DNA of 64,000 nt from Anianabacter salinae (GCF_019061145.1 NZ_JAHQZS010000002.1:744001-808000), one strand, 5' to 3'; shown: positions 25,275 through 33,899, counted from the stretch's first letter. Made by a program: numbers and translations. The notes: a model not told the origin generated them from the sequence alone.

Positions 25275-26307
25275 GGGTTACTCTATCGCCCTGATGTTCT
25301 GCGCGAGCTTTGCCGAGGCCCAAGGGTTTGCCGGTCTCGGCACCGACGCAGAAGGCTTCGCGATGCCGGATGCCGGGTATGAGTTCGAGTTTCCAACCGA
25401 TCACGGCCCGCATCCCGCCTACCGGATCGAATGGTGGTATCTGACCGCAAACCTCGACGGCGCGGACGGGCAGACCTACGGGATGCAGTGGACGCTGTTC
25501 CGATCGGCACTCGCCCCCACGGAAGGCGATGGCTGGTCCAGCCCGCAGATCTGGTTCGGCCATGCGGCGCTGACGACCAAGACCGCGCATTTCGCCGCCG
25601 AACGCTTCGCGCGGGGCGGCATCGGTCAGGCAGGCGTGACGGCAGAGCCGTTCGAGGCGTGGATCGACGACTGGCGGCTTTCCGGCCCGTCGCTGTCGGA
25701 TGTCTCGCTGCGCGCGGGCGGCGAGGAGTTCGGCTACGATCTGACTCTCAAGACGGACGCGCCCTTCGTGCCGCAGGGCGAGAACGGCTATTCGGTCAAG
25801 GCCGCCAGCGGGCAGGCCAGCCACTACTATTCGCAGCCCTTCTACGAGGTCTCGGGCACCCTGGCCTTGCCGGACGGACAGGTGGAGGTGACGGGGCAAG
25901 GCTGGCTCGACCGCGAATGGTCATCCGAGTTGCTGGCGCGCAGCCAGGAGGGTTGGGACTGGTTCTCGCTGCATTTGGGCGGCGGCGCCAGGCTGATGGG
26001 CTTCGTGTTGCGCGACGATGCGGCGGGCGACTACACCTCTGCCACGTGGATCGCGCCAGACGGAACGCCGACGCCCTACCCGGACGGGGCGTTCACGGCG
26101 GAACCTTTACGCGCGGCCGAGGTGGCGGGCCGCGACATCCCGGTTCGCTGGCGCCTTAAACTGCCGGGTCAGGCGCTGGACGTCGAGGTGACGGCAGTAA
26201 ACGAACAGGCGTGGAACCCGCTGGCCTTTCCCTACTGGGAGGGGCCGGTGACAGTGACAGGCAGCCACGCCGGACGCGGCTATCTGGAGATGACGGGATA
26301 TGAGTGA
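25264..26307 (+). CDS. AttH/CrtC-like lipocalin-domain secreted protein
   Basis: The protein has 347 residues. ATG at 25264 gives a short cleavable signal peptide (to about AEA-QG near residue 20). The body shows HPAYRIEWWYLTANLDGADG and GWLDREWSSELLARSQEGWD, hallmark runs of the AttH / hydroxyneurosporene synthase-like (carotenoid 1,2-hydratase fold) family. In such operons the protein acts with the preceding ABC ATPase and FtsX permease, as in attEFGH of Agrobacterium, in an unknown envelope function. It overlaps the permease gene by 11 bases and the next gene by 8, a tightly packed operon. There are no carotenoid genes here, so CrtC activity is not claimed. Confidence 0.85.
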   Translation: MNAKGYSIALMFCASFAEAQGFAGLGTDAEGFAMPDAGYEFEFPTDHGPHPAYRIEWWYLTANLDGADGQTYGMQWTLFRSALAPTEGDGWSSPQIWFGHAALTTKTAHFAAERFARGGIGQAGVTAEPFEAWIDDWRLSGPSLSDVSLRAGGEEFGYDLTLKTDAPFVPQGENGYSVKAASGQASHYYSQPFYEVSGTLALPDGQVEVTGQGWLDREWSSELLARSQEGWDWFSLHLGGGARLMGFVLRDDAAGDYTSATWIAPDGTPTPYPDGAFTAEPLRAAEVAGRDIPVRWRLKLPGQALDVEVTAVNEQAWNPLAFPYWEGPVTVTGSHAGRGYLEMTGYE

Positions 26308-26860
26308 GTGGTTCGAGACGCTGGACGGCCTGCATGCGCGGCTCTGGCAAAGGCTGGCACGCGGCGCGGCCGATGCGAAGGCGCCCGAGCGCCATCTGGT
26401 GATGGCGACCGCCGGGCTGGACGGCGGCGCCGAGGCGCGCACCGTGGTCTTGCGCAGGGTCTCCGAAAGCGACGCCCTGATCGAGGTGCACACCGACGCC
26501 CTGTCGCGCAAGGTCGCGGAACTGGCCGCCGATCCCCTTGCCGCCTTCCACGTCTGGAACCCGCGCCAGCGCCTGCAGATCCGCCTGCGCGCGCAGGCCG
26601 AGGTCATCACGGGCACCGCGGTGGCCGAGACCTGGGCCAGGGTGCCCGACGCCTCGCGCGGGGCCTATGGCACGGTTCCCGCCCCCGGACAGCCGATCCC
26701 GCAGGGCGATGCTTTTATCCGCCAGCCGCAGATGGAGCGTTTCGCCATCCTGCGCGCCCATGTGCAGGACATCGACGTGGTGCATCTGGGCGAGGCGCAG
26801 CACCGCCGCGCCCGGTTCCAGCGCGAAGGCGGCTGGCAGGGCGAATGGCTTGCCCCGTGA
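26300..26860 (+). CDS. Pyridoxamine 5'-phosphate oxidase-family flavoprotein
   Basis: The 186-residue split-barrel FMN protein has the segments HLVMATAGLDGGAEARTVVL (about 31-50) and AAFHVWNPRQRLQIRLRAQA (about 80-99), as in the PNPOx-like family. Length is below that of true PdxH (210-220) and the PdxH C-terminal dimer motif is not seen. It is therefore probably a general FMN-binding member rather than the vitamin B6 enzyme. It overlaps the AttH-like gene by eight bases and would be transcribed with it. Confidence 0.8.
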   Translation: MSEWFETLDGLHARLWQRLARGAADAKAPERHLVMATAGLDGGAEARTVVLRRVSESDALIEVHTDALSRKVAELAADPLAAFHVWNPRQRLQIRLRAQAEVITGTAVAETWARVPDASRGAYGTVPAPGQPIPQGDAFIRQPQMERFAILRAHVQDIDVVHLGEAQHRRARFQREGGWQGEWLAP

Positions 26861-26892
26861 CGTTGCCGCGCCGCTGATCTAGGACAAGCGCC

Positions 26893-27102
26893 ATGGAAAC
26901 CGCCGCCATCCTCTTTACACTCCTCATGACCGCCCTCTGGGTCGCCGCGATCGGCGGCGCGCTGTGGATGGGCTGGATCCTGGCCGCCCTCATCATCGCG
27001 CTGCTGCCGCTCGGGCTATACTGGGTGTTCCGAGGGTCCGCCCCGCCGGGGCAGGCGGACAAGGACGACACCACGACACACAAGGCGCCCCGCGATGAAT
27101 GA
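26893..27102 (+). CDS. Small two-helix membrane protein of unknown function
   Basis: The protein has 69 residues. Two hydrophobic stretches (about 6-24, AILFTLLMTALWVAAIGGAL, and about 26-46, WILAALIIALLPLGLYWVFR) are followed by a charged tail ending KDDTTTHKAPRDE. It overlaps the SelD-fusion start by eight bases in another frame, and the spacing and hydrophobicity support it being real. No family is recognised. It may be co-transcribed with the SelD fusion. Confidence 0.6.
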   Translation: METAAILFTLLMTALWVAAIGGALWMGWILAALIIALLPLGLYWVFRGSAPPGQADKDDTTTHKAPRDE

Positions 27103-29272
27103 TCCCCTGCCCCTGACCCGCGACGTGGTGTTCATCGGCGGCGGGCACACCCACGCCCTTGTCCTGATGCGCTGGGGAATGAAGCCCCTGCCCGGCGCGC
27201 GCCTGACGCTGATAAACCCCGGCCCGACCGCGCCTTATACCGGCATGCTGCCCGGCCATATCGCCGGGCACTACCCGCGCCCCGCGCTCGACATCGACAT
27301 GGTGCCGCTGGCCCGGCACGCGGGGGCGCGGCTGATCCTTGGGTCCGCCTGCGGCATCGACCGCGACCGGCGGCGGGTGATCCTGACGTCCGGGCGCGAG
27401 GTGCCCTATGACATCGCGTCCATCGACATCGGCATCTCGTCCGATCTGCCGCCTGCCTTCGACGGGGTAGAGCATACCGTCCCCGCCAAGCCGCTTGGCG
27501 CTTATGCCGATGCCTGGGCCGCCTTTCGCGCGCGCGCCTTGGCGGGCGAGGCTGCGCCCGAGATCGCGGTGATCGGCGGCGGGGTCGGCGGGGTGGAGCT
27601 GTCGATGGCCATGGCGCATGCGCTGCGCCAGGATGGCCACGCGCCGCGCGTCACGGTGCTGGACCGCGGCGCCGCCCTGCCCGGCCTTGGCGCGCGGGCG
27701 CGGCGCAAGCTGGCGGCGGCGATGGACGGCCTTGGCGTCACGCTGCTTGAGGATACGCCCGTCGCGCGCGTCACCCCGGATGCCGTCGAGACTGCAGACG
27801 GCACGCGGATCGCCAGCGCCTTCACCGTTGCGGTGGCGGGCGCGCGGCCCCATGGCTGGCTGGGCAGCACTGGCCTGGACCTCGACGGCGGCTTTGTCTC
27901 AGTCGATCCGATGCTGCGCAGCTGCGATCCGGCGATCTACGCCGTGGGCGACTGCGCGCATCTGGCCCATGCGCCGGTGGTCAAGGCAGGCGTCTATGCG
28001 GTGCGGCAGGCGCCGGTCCTCCATCACAACCTGCTCGCAGACCTGACCGGGCGCCAGCGCAAGAGCTACCGGCCGCAAAAGGATTACCTCAAGCTGATCT
28101 CGATGGGCGGCAAGACGGCGCTGGCCGACAAGTGGGGGCTGGGGCTGTCGGGCGCGGTCCTGTGGCAGTGGAAGGACCGCATCGACCGCACCTTCATGGA
28201 CAAGTTCGACGCGCTGGAGCCGATGGCGCCGCCGCCCCTGCCGCGCGATGTGGCCGCCGGGGTGCGCGCCGAGGTGCAGGGCGGCAAGCCGATGTGCGGC
28301 GGCTGCGGGGCCAAGGTCGGCGGCGGCGTGCTGCGCGCAGCGCTGGCCGATCTGCCGACCGCCGGGCGCGATGATGTCGAGACGCGCGTGGGCGACGATG
28401 CCGCCGTGTTGCGCGTCGGCGGCGCGCGGCAGGTGCTGACCACGGACCACCTGCGCGCCTTCACCGCCGATCCCTGGCTGATGACCCGCATCGCGGCGGT
28501 GCATGCGATGGGCGATGTCTGCGCGATGGGCGCCGCGCCGCAGGCTGTGCTGGCCACCGTGATCCTGCCGCGCATGACAGAGGCGATGCAGCGGGACTGG
28601 ATGGCCGAGATCATGGCCGCGGCGGCAGAGGTGTTCGGCGCGGCGGGCGCCGAGATCGTCGGCGGCCACAGCTCGGTCGGGGGCGAATTGACCGTGGGCT
28701 TCACCGTCACCGGCCTGCTGGACGGCCCCGCGATCACACTTGGCGGTGCGCGTGCGGGCGACGCGCTGATCCTGACGAAACCCCTCGGCAGCGGCACGAT
28801 CCTGGCCGCCGAGATGGCATTGTCCGCGCGCGGCGGCTGGGTCGCGGCGGCGTGGGACGCGATGCAGACCCCGCAGGGCGCGGCGGCAGCGATCCTGTCC
28901 GGCGCTCACGCGATGACCGATGTCACCGGCTTTGGCCTTGCAGGGCATCTGCGCGGCATCTGCGATGCCTCGGGTCTTGGCGCGCGGCTGCGGCTGGCGG
29001 ACGTGACCCTGATGGACGGGGCCGAGACGCTGGCAGCACACGGCGTGCGCTCCACGCTCTATCCCGCCAACGTAACGGGCGCGGGCATGGTGACGGGCGC
29101 CGAAGGGGCGCGCGGGGCGCTGCTGTTCGATCCCCAGACAGCGGGCGGACTGCTGGCCGCCGTTGCGGCGGACACCGCAGAGACCCTCGTGCATCGCTTG
29201 AAGGATGCAGGGTATCCCGCTGCCATCATTGGCGAAATGACCGAAGGCGCGCCCGTTATCGACGTTGTCTGA
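27095..29272 (+). CDS. selD: Bifunctional NADH dehydrogenase-like FAD protein / selenide, water dikinase
   Basis: The 725-residue fusion comprises two enzymes. The N-terminal part (about 1-380) is a pyridine-nucleotide-disulfide oxidoreductase of the type II NADH dehydrogenase kind. It has the FAD motif GGGHTHALVL, a second NAD-binding motif GGGVGGVELSMAMA and the closing YAVGDCAHL. The C-terminal part (about 395-725) is SelD with the essential Cys/Lys pair in MCGGCGAKVGG (C404 and K407; C401 nearby), plus HAMGDVCAMGA and FDPQTAGGLL. It makes selenophosphate from selenide and ATP. The active site holds cysteine, not selenocysteine. It faces selU three bases away, the user of its product. Confidence 0.93.
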   Translation: MNDPLPLTRDVVFIGGGHTHALVLMRWGMKPLPGARLTLINPGPTAPYTGMLPGHIAGHYPRPALDIDMVPLARHAGARLILGSACGIDRDRRRVILTSGREVPYDIASIDIGISSDLPPAFDGVEHTVPAKPLGAYADAWAAFRARALAGEAAPEIAVIGGGVGGVELSMAMAHALRQDGHAPRVTVLDRGAALPGLGARARRKLAAAMDGLGVTLLEDTPVARVTPDAVETADGTRIASAFTVAVAGARPHGWLGSTGLDLDGGFVSVDPMLRSCDPAIYAVGDCAHLAHAPVVKAGVYAVRQAPVLHHNLLADLTGRQRKSYRPQKDYLKLISMGGKTALADKWGLGLSGAVLWQWKDRIDRTFMDKFDALEPMAPPPLPRDVAAGVRAEVQGGKPMCGGCGAKVGGGVLRAALADLPTAGRDDVETRVGDDAAVLRVGGARQVLTTDHLRAFTADPWLMTRIAAVHAMGDVCAMGAAPQAVLATVILPRMTEAMQRDWMAEIMAAAAEVFGAAGAEIVGGHSSVGGELTVGFTVTGLLDGPAITLGGARAGDALILTKPLGSGTILAAEMALSARGGWVAAAWDAMQTPQGAAAAILSGAHAMTDVTGFGLAGHLRGICDASGLGARLRLADVTLMDGAETLAAHGVRSTLYPANVTGAGMVTGAEGARGALLFDPQTAGGLLAAVAADTAETLVHRLKDAGYPAAIIGEMTEGAPVIDVV

Positions 29273-29275
29273 CTG

Positions 29276-30343
29276 TCACGCCAGCGCGGGATCATGCGGC
29301 GCAAGGCAGCGCAGCAGGTCCCCCGCAACCCGGTCGAGATCGTCCTCGTCCAGCGTCCTGGCCTCTGCCTCGCCCAGCAGCTTCAGCGACTTGCCCGACC
29401 GCCACGCCGCATAGCGCGGATCATAGTGTCGGGCCATCAGGTCGGCTGCCAGCGGCTCGAACCGCCCGTCCGCGACCATCGCCTGCCAGCCCTCGACCAC
29501 CTCGCGTCCCTGGTGCGGGATCAACTGCGCCAGCGTGTCCGTCAGCGCCGCTCGGTCCTCGATGACATCGGCATAGGCGCGCGTCAGGTAGCGCGCCCGC
29601 GCGTCCAGAGGTGCCGCCACCCAAAGCCGGGGCGCATCCTTCATCGCGCCCCAGATGGCGGGCGGGACCAGGAGGTTGCCGACCTTGGCGCTTTCCGCCT
29701 CGACCACCACGGGGCGCGCAGGGTCCAGCACGTCAAAGGCATGGGCCAGCGTGCCCTCGAACCATTTCTGCGACGGCTGCCCGCCTGCGCGGTGCCCCAG
29801 TACCGACCCGCGATGATTGCCCGCGCCTTCCAGATCGACGACCTGCGCGCCGCGCGCGGCCAGCCGGTGCAACAGGTCGGTCTTGGCGGTGCCGGTGTTG
29901 CCATCCAGAAGGATCAGCCGGTGCGGCAGGTCGCGCCGGTGCAGCGCGTCGACGACAAGGCGGCGATAGGCCTTGTAGCCGCCCGCCACGGTCGCGCTGC
30001 GCCAGCCGACGGCGGCAAGGATCGTGGCGAACCCGCCCGACCGCTGCCCCCCGCGCCAGCAATAGACCAGAGGCCGCCAGCCGCCGTCCTTGTCCGCAAG
30101 CGCCGTTTCCAGATGGTGCGCGGTGTTGCGCGCCAGGATCGCCGCGCCGATCTTGCGCGCGACGAACGGGCTGTCCTGCACATAGATCGTGCCCACCTCT
30201 GCCCGCTCGGCGTCCGAGAACACCGGCAGGCTGATCGCGCCCGGAACATGATCCTCGGCGTATTCCGAAGGCGAGCGCACGTCGATCACCGTGTCGGCGT
30301 CCGGCTTGCGAAATTCGGCGAGGGTCTGGATCTGGCGCTGCAT
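29276..30343 (-). CDS. selU: tRNA 2-selenouridine synthase (SelU/MnmH)
   Basis: The 355-residue protein has an N-terminal rhodanese domain (DVRSPSEYAEDHVPG near 21-35; active cysteine C95 in YCWRGGQRSGG) and a C-terminal P-loop domain (DGNTGTAKT, 147-155). It exchanges sulfur for selenium in 2-thiouridine at the wobble base of Lys, Glu and Gln tRNAs, using selenophosphate from SelD. It is convergent with the SelD fusion (three bases apart) and is downstream of the FAD oxidoreductase by nine bases on its own strand. No selA, selB or selC is in the window, so selenium use here appears to serve tRNA modification. Confidence 0.93.
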   Translation of the reverse strand: MQRQIQTLAEFRKPDADTVIDVRSPSEYAEDHVPGAISLPVFSDAERAEVGTIYVQDSPFVARKIGAAILARNTAHHLETALADKDGGWRPLVYCWRGGQRSGGFATILAAVGWRSATVAGGYKAYRRLVVDALHRRDLPHRLILLDGNTGTAKTDLLHRLAARGAQVVDLEGAGNHRGSVLGHRAGGQPSQKWFEGTLAHAFDVLDPARPVVVEAESAKVGNLLVPPAIWGAMKDAPRLWVAAPLDARARYLTRAYADVIEDRAALTDTLAQLIPHQGREVVEGWQAMVADGRFEPLAADLMARHYDPRYAAWRSGKSLKLLGEAEARTLDEDDLDRVAGDLLRCLAPHDPALA

Positions 30344-30352
30344 TGCCGGGGT

Positions 30353-31285
30353 CTAGCCCAGCGGCGCAGGCTCTGGAAGGGCCTCGATCACCGCGTTCGC
30401 CATCGCAAGGCCGGATTCGTAGGCGTGTTCTGCGTCGCGCCCCAAGGCCCAGTCCCCGCCCAGCAGGAACGTCGGAGCGACAGCGAGGAACGGCGCGCCC
30501 AGCGGCACCTCGCAGCGCGCATAGAGCCAGCGGTGCCCGTGCGCGCTGTCCGGGGGCGGCAGGTCCAGCCCCAAAGCGCCTTGCGCCTCGGCCAGCAGGC
30601 GCTGCGCCGCCTCGGGCCTCGTCAGGTCCAGATGCGCGCAGGTCCAGTCGGGCGTGGCATGCAGGACAACCGCACAAGGCGCGGCCGGGCGGCCCGGCTT
30701 CGACGCCATCACCTGCACCGTCTCGATGACGCCGCCGGGGTGCAGAAGATCGCCCTGCACCGGCGCACCCCCGTCCCATGCCAGCATGGCCGCCCATTGC
30801 GGTGCCATCCGCACGGCGTGCAAGCGCGCCGCCTGCGCGGGCACCAGGTCGGCGGCCTGTGCAGGCGGGACCGTGCAGATCACCGCGCGGAACGGGCCAT
30901 GCCGGGCGCCGCCCTCATCTGTCAGGTGCCAGCCGCCGTCTTCTGTGACGGACATGATCCGCACCGATTGATGCAGGCGAACCACTGGCGGAAGATCCAC
31001 GAAGGGCGCCTTCATCTCAGGCACGCCGACAAAGCTGTCCGATTGCACGGGCCAGCGCGCCGCCGTGCCCGCGCCAACCGCAAGCTTCAGCGCGGCGGCG
31101 AAGGCCGGGCGTTTGGCGGTCAGGCGGGCGGCGCCATGATCGAACATCACGTCGCCCCCGCGCCGCGTCGCCAGCCGCCCGCCCGGTCCGCGCCCCTTGT
31201 CGAAGACACAGGCAAGGTGCCCGGCAAAGGCCAGGTGCCGCGCCGCCGTCAGGCCCGCAAGGCCCGATCCGATGATTGCGATCAT
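30353..31285 (-). CDS. NAD(P)/FAD-dependent amine-oxidase-like protein
   Basis: The 310-residue protein begins MIAIIGSGLAGLTAARHLAF with the GxGxxG FAD motif (7-12) and continues with the second family motif DKGRGPGGRLATRR. It resembles the renalase-like/amine-oxidase group of small FAD proteins. The start at 31285 has GGTGCAGGA just upstream; the frame extends to 31504 but that stretch shows no fold. It is probably co-transcribed with selU. The substrate is unknown. Confidence 0.82.
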   Translation of the reverse strand: MIAIIGSGLAGLTAARHLAFAGHLACVFDKGRGPGGRLATRRGGDVMFDHGAARLTAKRPAFAAALKLAVGAGTAARWPVQSDSFVGVPEMKAPFVDLPPVVRLHQSVRIMSVTEDGGWHLTDEGGARHGPFRAVICTVPPAQAADLVPAQAARLHAVRMAPQWAAMLAWDGGAPVQGDLLHPGGVIETVQVMASKPGRPAAPCAVVLHATPDWTCAHLDLTRPEAAQRLLAEAQGALGLDLPPPDSAHGHRWLYARCEVPLGAPFLAVAPTFLLGGDWALGRDAEHAYESGLAMANAVIEALPEPAPLG

Positions 31286-31656
31286 TCCTGCACCCCCGTT
31301 TGGATTGATGAAGTATTGCGTTCGGCCTAGCGCCGAACTGACGCATCGTCTGCACCGGAACATGGAGCGCGCCCAGAGACATACCAGGTGCATCCACACT
31401 TTGAAGTCCCTGCGCAAGCCGGCCCTCTCGACGCGAGTTTCCCGGACCCCGGCAGCCAGACGGGGCGCGTGACGGGGCGATTGTTCAACGCCGCCTGCTT
31501 GCACCTGCCGCAGCCCGGGTCGTCGGGCTGGCGATAGTGCCCGCCCTGCCCTTTTTCAGGAAACCTGCACAGACTTTTCCGCGTTAAGGTGCAAGCGGGC
31601 GTAGGCTCACCTTGGCGGGCGGCCCCCACAGCCCCGCGCAACACCCCGGAGATGCC
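31286..31656. promoter_or_regulatory. Divergent intergenic region before the FAD oxidoreductase and gpgP
   Basis: The 371-base gap holds the promoters of two divergent operons. A 10-base inverted repeat, GCTTGCACCT at 31497-31506 and AGGTGCAAGC at 31587-31596, is the only clear symmetry; it lies on the gpgP side and could be an operator pair or a long loop. I see no convincing -35/-10 pair, RNA gene or coding sequence. Confidence 0.4.
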
Positions 31657-32445
31657 ATGGCGCGCGTTCCCCTGCTTGTCTTCAGCGACCTCGACGGCAC
31701 GCTGCTGGACCACGACAGCTACAGCCATGACGCGGCGCTCCCCGCGCTTGCCGCGCTCTCGCGGATCGGCGCGCCGCTGGTGCTGGCCTCGTCCAAGACC
31801 GCGCCCGAGATCGCCGCGCTGCACCGCACGCTGGGTCTTGGCGACACCCCCGCCATCGTCGAGAATGGCGCCGCCGTGATGGTCCCCGGTCAGCCCGAAC
31901 AGACGACAGCCTACGCCGCCCTGCGCGCGGTCCTCGACGATCTGCCGCCAGCCTTGCGCGCCGGGTTCCGCGGCTTCGGCGACATGACTGACGACGAGGT
32001 CGCGCGCGTGACCGGCCTGCCCGCGTCCGCTGCCGCCCTCGCCCGCAACCGCGCCCATAGCGAGCCGGGCCTCTGGACCGGCACCGACGCCGCGCGCGCC
32101 GATTTCCTGAGAGAGCTTGCACAGCGCGGTGTGACCGCCCGCGAAGGCGGCCGTTTCCTGACGCTGTCGCGCGGCGGCACCAAGGCGGACCGCATGGCCG
32201 GGATCACCGAACGATACGCCCCCGCGCTGACCCTAGCGCTTGGCGACGCGCCCAACGACGCCGAGATGATCGAGGCCGCGGACCGCGGCGTGATCGTGCG
32301 CAACCCGCACGGCCCCGGCGTGCCATCCCTGCCCGGCGAGACGACCGGCCGGATCATCCGGACCACGAAAACCGGCCCCGAAGGCTGGAATGACGCGGTC
32401 CTGTCGGTCATAGCTGACCTGAACGAAACGCGGAGCGGCACCTGA
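31657..32445 (+). CDS. Glucosyl/mannosyl-3-phosphoglycerate phosphatase (HAD-IIB family)
   Basis: The 262-residue phosphatase starts at the ATG giving MARVPLLVFSDLDGTLLDHD, with catalytic D11 and D13 in motif I. VLASSKTAPEI is motif II, and LALGDAPNDAEMIEAADRGV is motif IV. It matches the mannosyl-3-phosphoglycerate phosphatase (MPGP) subfamily. Two bases later comes a GpgS-type synthase, so its natural substrate is probably glucosyl-3-phosphoglycerate, giving the compatible solute glucosylglycerate. The pair is the standard two-step route. A start at 31612 is open but less likely. Confidence 0.85.
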   Translation: MARVPLLVFSDLDGTLLDHDSYSHDAALPALAALSRIGAPLVLASSKTAPEIAALHRTLGLGDTPAIVENGAAVMVPGQPEQTTAYAALRAVLDDLPPALRAGFRGFGDMTDDEVARVTGLPASAAALARNRAHSEPGLWTGTDAARADFLRELAQRGVTAREGGRFLTLSRGGTKADRMAGITERYAPALTLALGDAPNDAEMIEAADRGVIVRNPHGPGVPSLPGETTGRIIRTTKTGPEGWNDAVLSVIADLNETRSGT

Positions 32446-32446
32446 C

Positions 32447-33667
32447 ATGGCGGATTTTCACCAGAACGGCAGCATCGCCCAGTTTCACAACCTCCGGCAG
32501 CGCCCCCTCGACGAGCTGACGTACGAGCTGGAGACGTTTGCCCAGACCCGCAAGATCGCGCTGATCCTGCCCTGCCTCTACTCGGAGCTGGACGGCCCGG
32601 CGATCGGCACCATCGTGAACGAGCTGAAATCGGTGCGCTACCTGCACCGTATCGTCATCGGCCTCGACCGCGCCGACGAGGCGCAGTACCGCCACGCGCG
32701 GCGGTTCTTCTCGGCGCTGCCGCAGGACCATGTGGTGATCTGGAACGACAGCCCCCGGATGCTGGACCTGCAGCGCCGCCTCGACTCGATCGGCCTTGCG
32801 CCCGACGAGCCCGGAAAGGGCAAGAACGTCTGGTCCTGCATGGGTTACCTGATGGCCTGCGCCGATGCGGCGGTGATGGCGATCCACGACTGCGACATCG
32901 TCACTTACGAGGCCGGGATGCTCGCGCGCCTCGTCTATCCCGTCGCGAACCCGAATTTCCCCTACCAGCTGTCCAAGGGCTTCTACCCGCGCATCGGCGA
33001 CGGCAAGCTGAACGGCCGTGTCACCCGGCTTCTGGTCAGCCCGCTGCTGATCGCGCTCAAGAAGGTGATCGGCGACCGCGATTACATCGACTACCTGCGC
33101 TCGTTCCGCTACCCGCTGTCGGGCGAATTCGCGCTGCGCACCAGCGTCCTGCCCGACCTGCGCATTCCCTCCGACTGGGGCCTCGAGATCGGCGTTCTGT
33201 CCGAGGCCTGGCGCAACCTGGCCCCCCGCGCCGTCTGCCAGGTGGAACTGTCCGACGCCTACGACCACAAGCACCAGGCGCTGTCGCCCGATGACGCGCA
33301 GGCGGGTCTCAACCGGATGTCGACGGACATCTGCAAGGCGATCTTTCGCAAGCTGGCCGCCGATGGCGCGGTGTTCACCCCCAACGTGTTCCGCACCCTC
33401 AAGGCGACCTATTACCGCTCGGCCCTCGACCTGCTGGAATTCTACTACCACGACGCACGGATGAACGGCCTCACCCTCGACCGCCATTCCGAAGAAGCCT
33501 CGATCGAGATGTTCGCCGAGAACATCGTGACCGCAGGCCAGATCTTCCTCGACAATCCGCGCGAGACGCCGTTCATCCCGACCTGGAACCGGGTACACGC
33601 CGCCGATCCGGCGCTGATGTCCGATTTCCGCGCCGCCGTCGCGGCCGACATCGCGGAGTTCGACTGA
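32447..33667 (+). CDS. gpgS: Glucosyl-3-phosphoglycerate synthase (GT81 type)
   Basis: The 406-residue retaining glycosyltransferase transfers glucose from a nucleotide-glucose to 3-phosphoglycerate. It has the nucleotide-sugar loop GKGKN (123-127), the metal-binding triad IHDCD (D148 and D150), and the downstream acceptor run DWGLEIGVLSEAW (about 244-256). The opening ALILPCLYSELDGPAIGTIV also fits. It is two bases behind the phosphatase, so the enzymes are made together. The GgaP-type phosphorylase downstream on the opposite strand can break down the product, which supports glucosylglycerate over mannosylglycerate. Length matches other bacterial GpgS proteins (about 390-420). Confidence 0.88.
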   Translation: MADFHQNGSIAQFHNLRQRPLDELTYELETFAQTRKIALILPCLYSELDGPAIGTIVNELKSVRYLHRIVIGLDRADEAQYRHARRFFSALPQDHVVIWNDSPRMLDLQRRLDSIGLAPDEPGKGKNVWSCMGYLMACADAAVMAIHDCDIVTYEAGMLARLVYPVANPNFPYQLSKGFYPRIGDGKLNGRVTRLLVSPLLIALKKVIGDRDYIDYLRSFRYPLSGEFALRTSVLPDLRIPSDWGLEIGVLSEAWRNLAPRAVCQVELSDAYDHKHQALSPDDAQAGLNRMSTDICKAIFRKLAADGAVFTPNVFRTLKATYYRSALDLLEFYYHDARMNGLTLDRHSEEASIEMFAENIVTAGQIFLDNPRETPFIPTWNRVHAADPALMSDFRAAVAADIAEFD

Positions 33668-33750
33668 GACATCTGAGACATCGCCCGCTCCCGATCATCC
33701 GCGACCGCCCCCCTGCATCTTTGGTCCTACAAATACCTCCGGGGGGTGAA

Positions 33751-33784
33751 TTGGCCGAAGGCCAAGAGGGGGGCAGAGCCCCCC
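33751..33784. terminator. Two tight hairpins between the convergent gpgS and phosphorylase genes
   Basis: TTGGCC-GAA-GGCCAA (33751-33765) and GGGGGGC-AGA-GCCCCCC (33768-33784) are perfect stems of six and seven base pairs with three-base loops. Lying 84-117 bases after gpgS and before the end of the opposite-strand gene, they are good candidates for a bidirectional transcript end. There is no T-run, so this is not a textbook intrinsic terminator. Confidence 0.55.
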
Positions 33785-33794
33785 TACCCCCCGC

Positions 33795-33875
33795 GACGCC
33801 GAAGGCGGCGCAATACTAAAGCTCGGACGCCAAAGGCGGCGCAAAATCATGGCGCCGACGCCAAAGGCTGCGCAA
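33795..33875. repeat. Three tandem copies of a 19-base palindromic element with a 31-base period
   Basis: GACGCCGAAGGCGGCGCAA (33795-33813), GACGCCAAAGGCGGCGCAA (33826-33844) and GACGCCAAAGGCTGCGCAA (33857-33875) start exactly 31 bases apart. The core GCC-N3-GGC can form a small hairpin. The 12-base spacers differ. It lies just after the hairpins and before the end of the phosphorylase gene. It looks like a REP-type intergenic family, not CRISPR. Confidence 0.75.
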
Positions 33876-33899
33876 GACGGGTGACTTCCCGCGCCCCGC

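Noticed and set aside
25264-26307. Carotenoid 1,2-hydratase (crtC)
   Set aside because: The fold is shared, but there are no carotenoid or photosynthesis genes nearby and the operon is with an ABC exporter, as in AttH systems.
27095-29272. Selenocysteine in the SelD active site
   Set aside because: The active-site codons are TGC (Cys) and no in-frame TGA is found in the gene.
29294-31330. Open frame of 678 codons on the plus strand
   Set aside because: It is antisense to selU and the FAD oxidoreductase, both with intact motifs; no domain is visible in it.
33795-33875. Three repeats at a 31-base period as a CRISPR array
   Set aside because: Repeats are 19 bases and palindromic with 12-base spacers, far too short for CRISPR spacers, and no cas genes are present.
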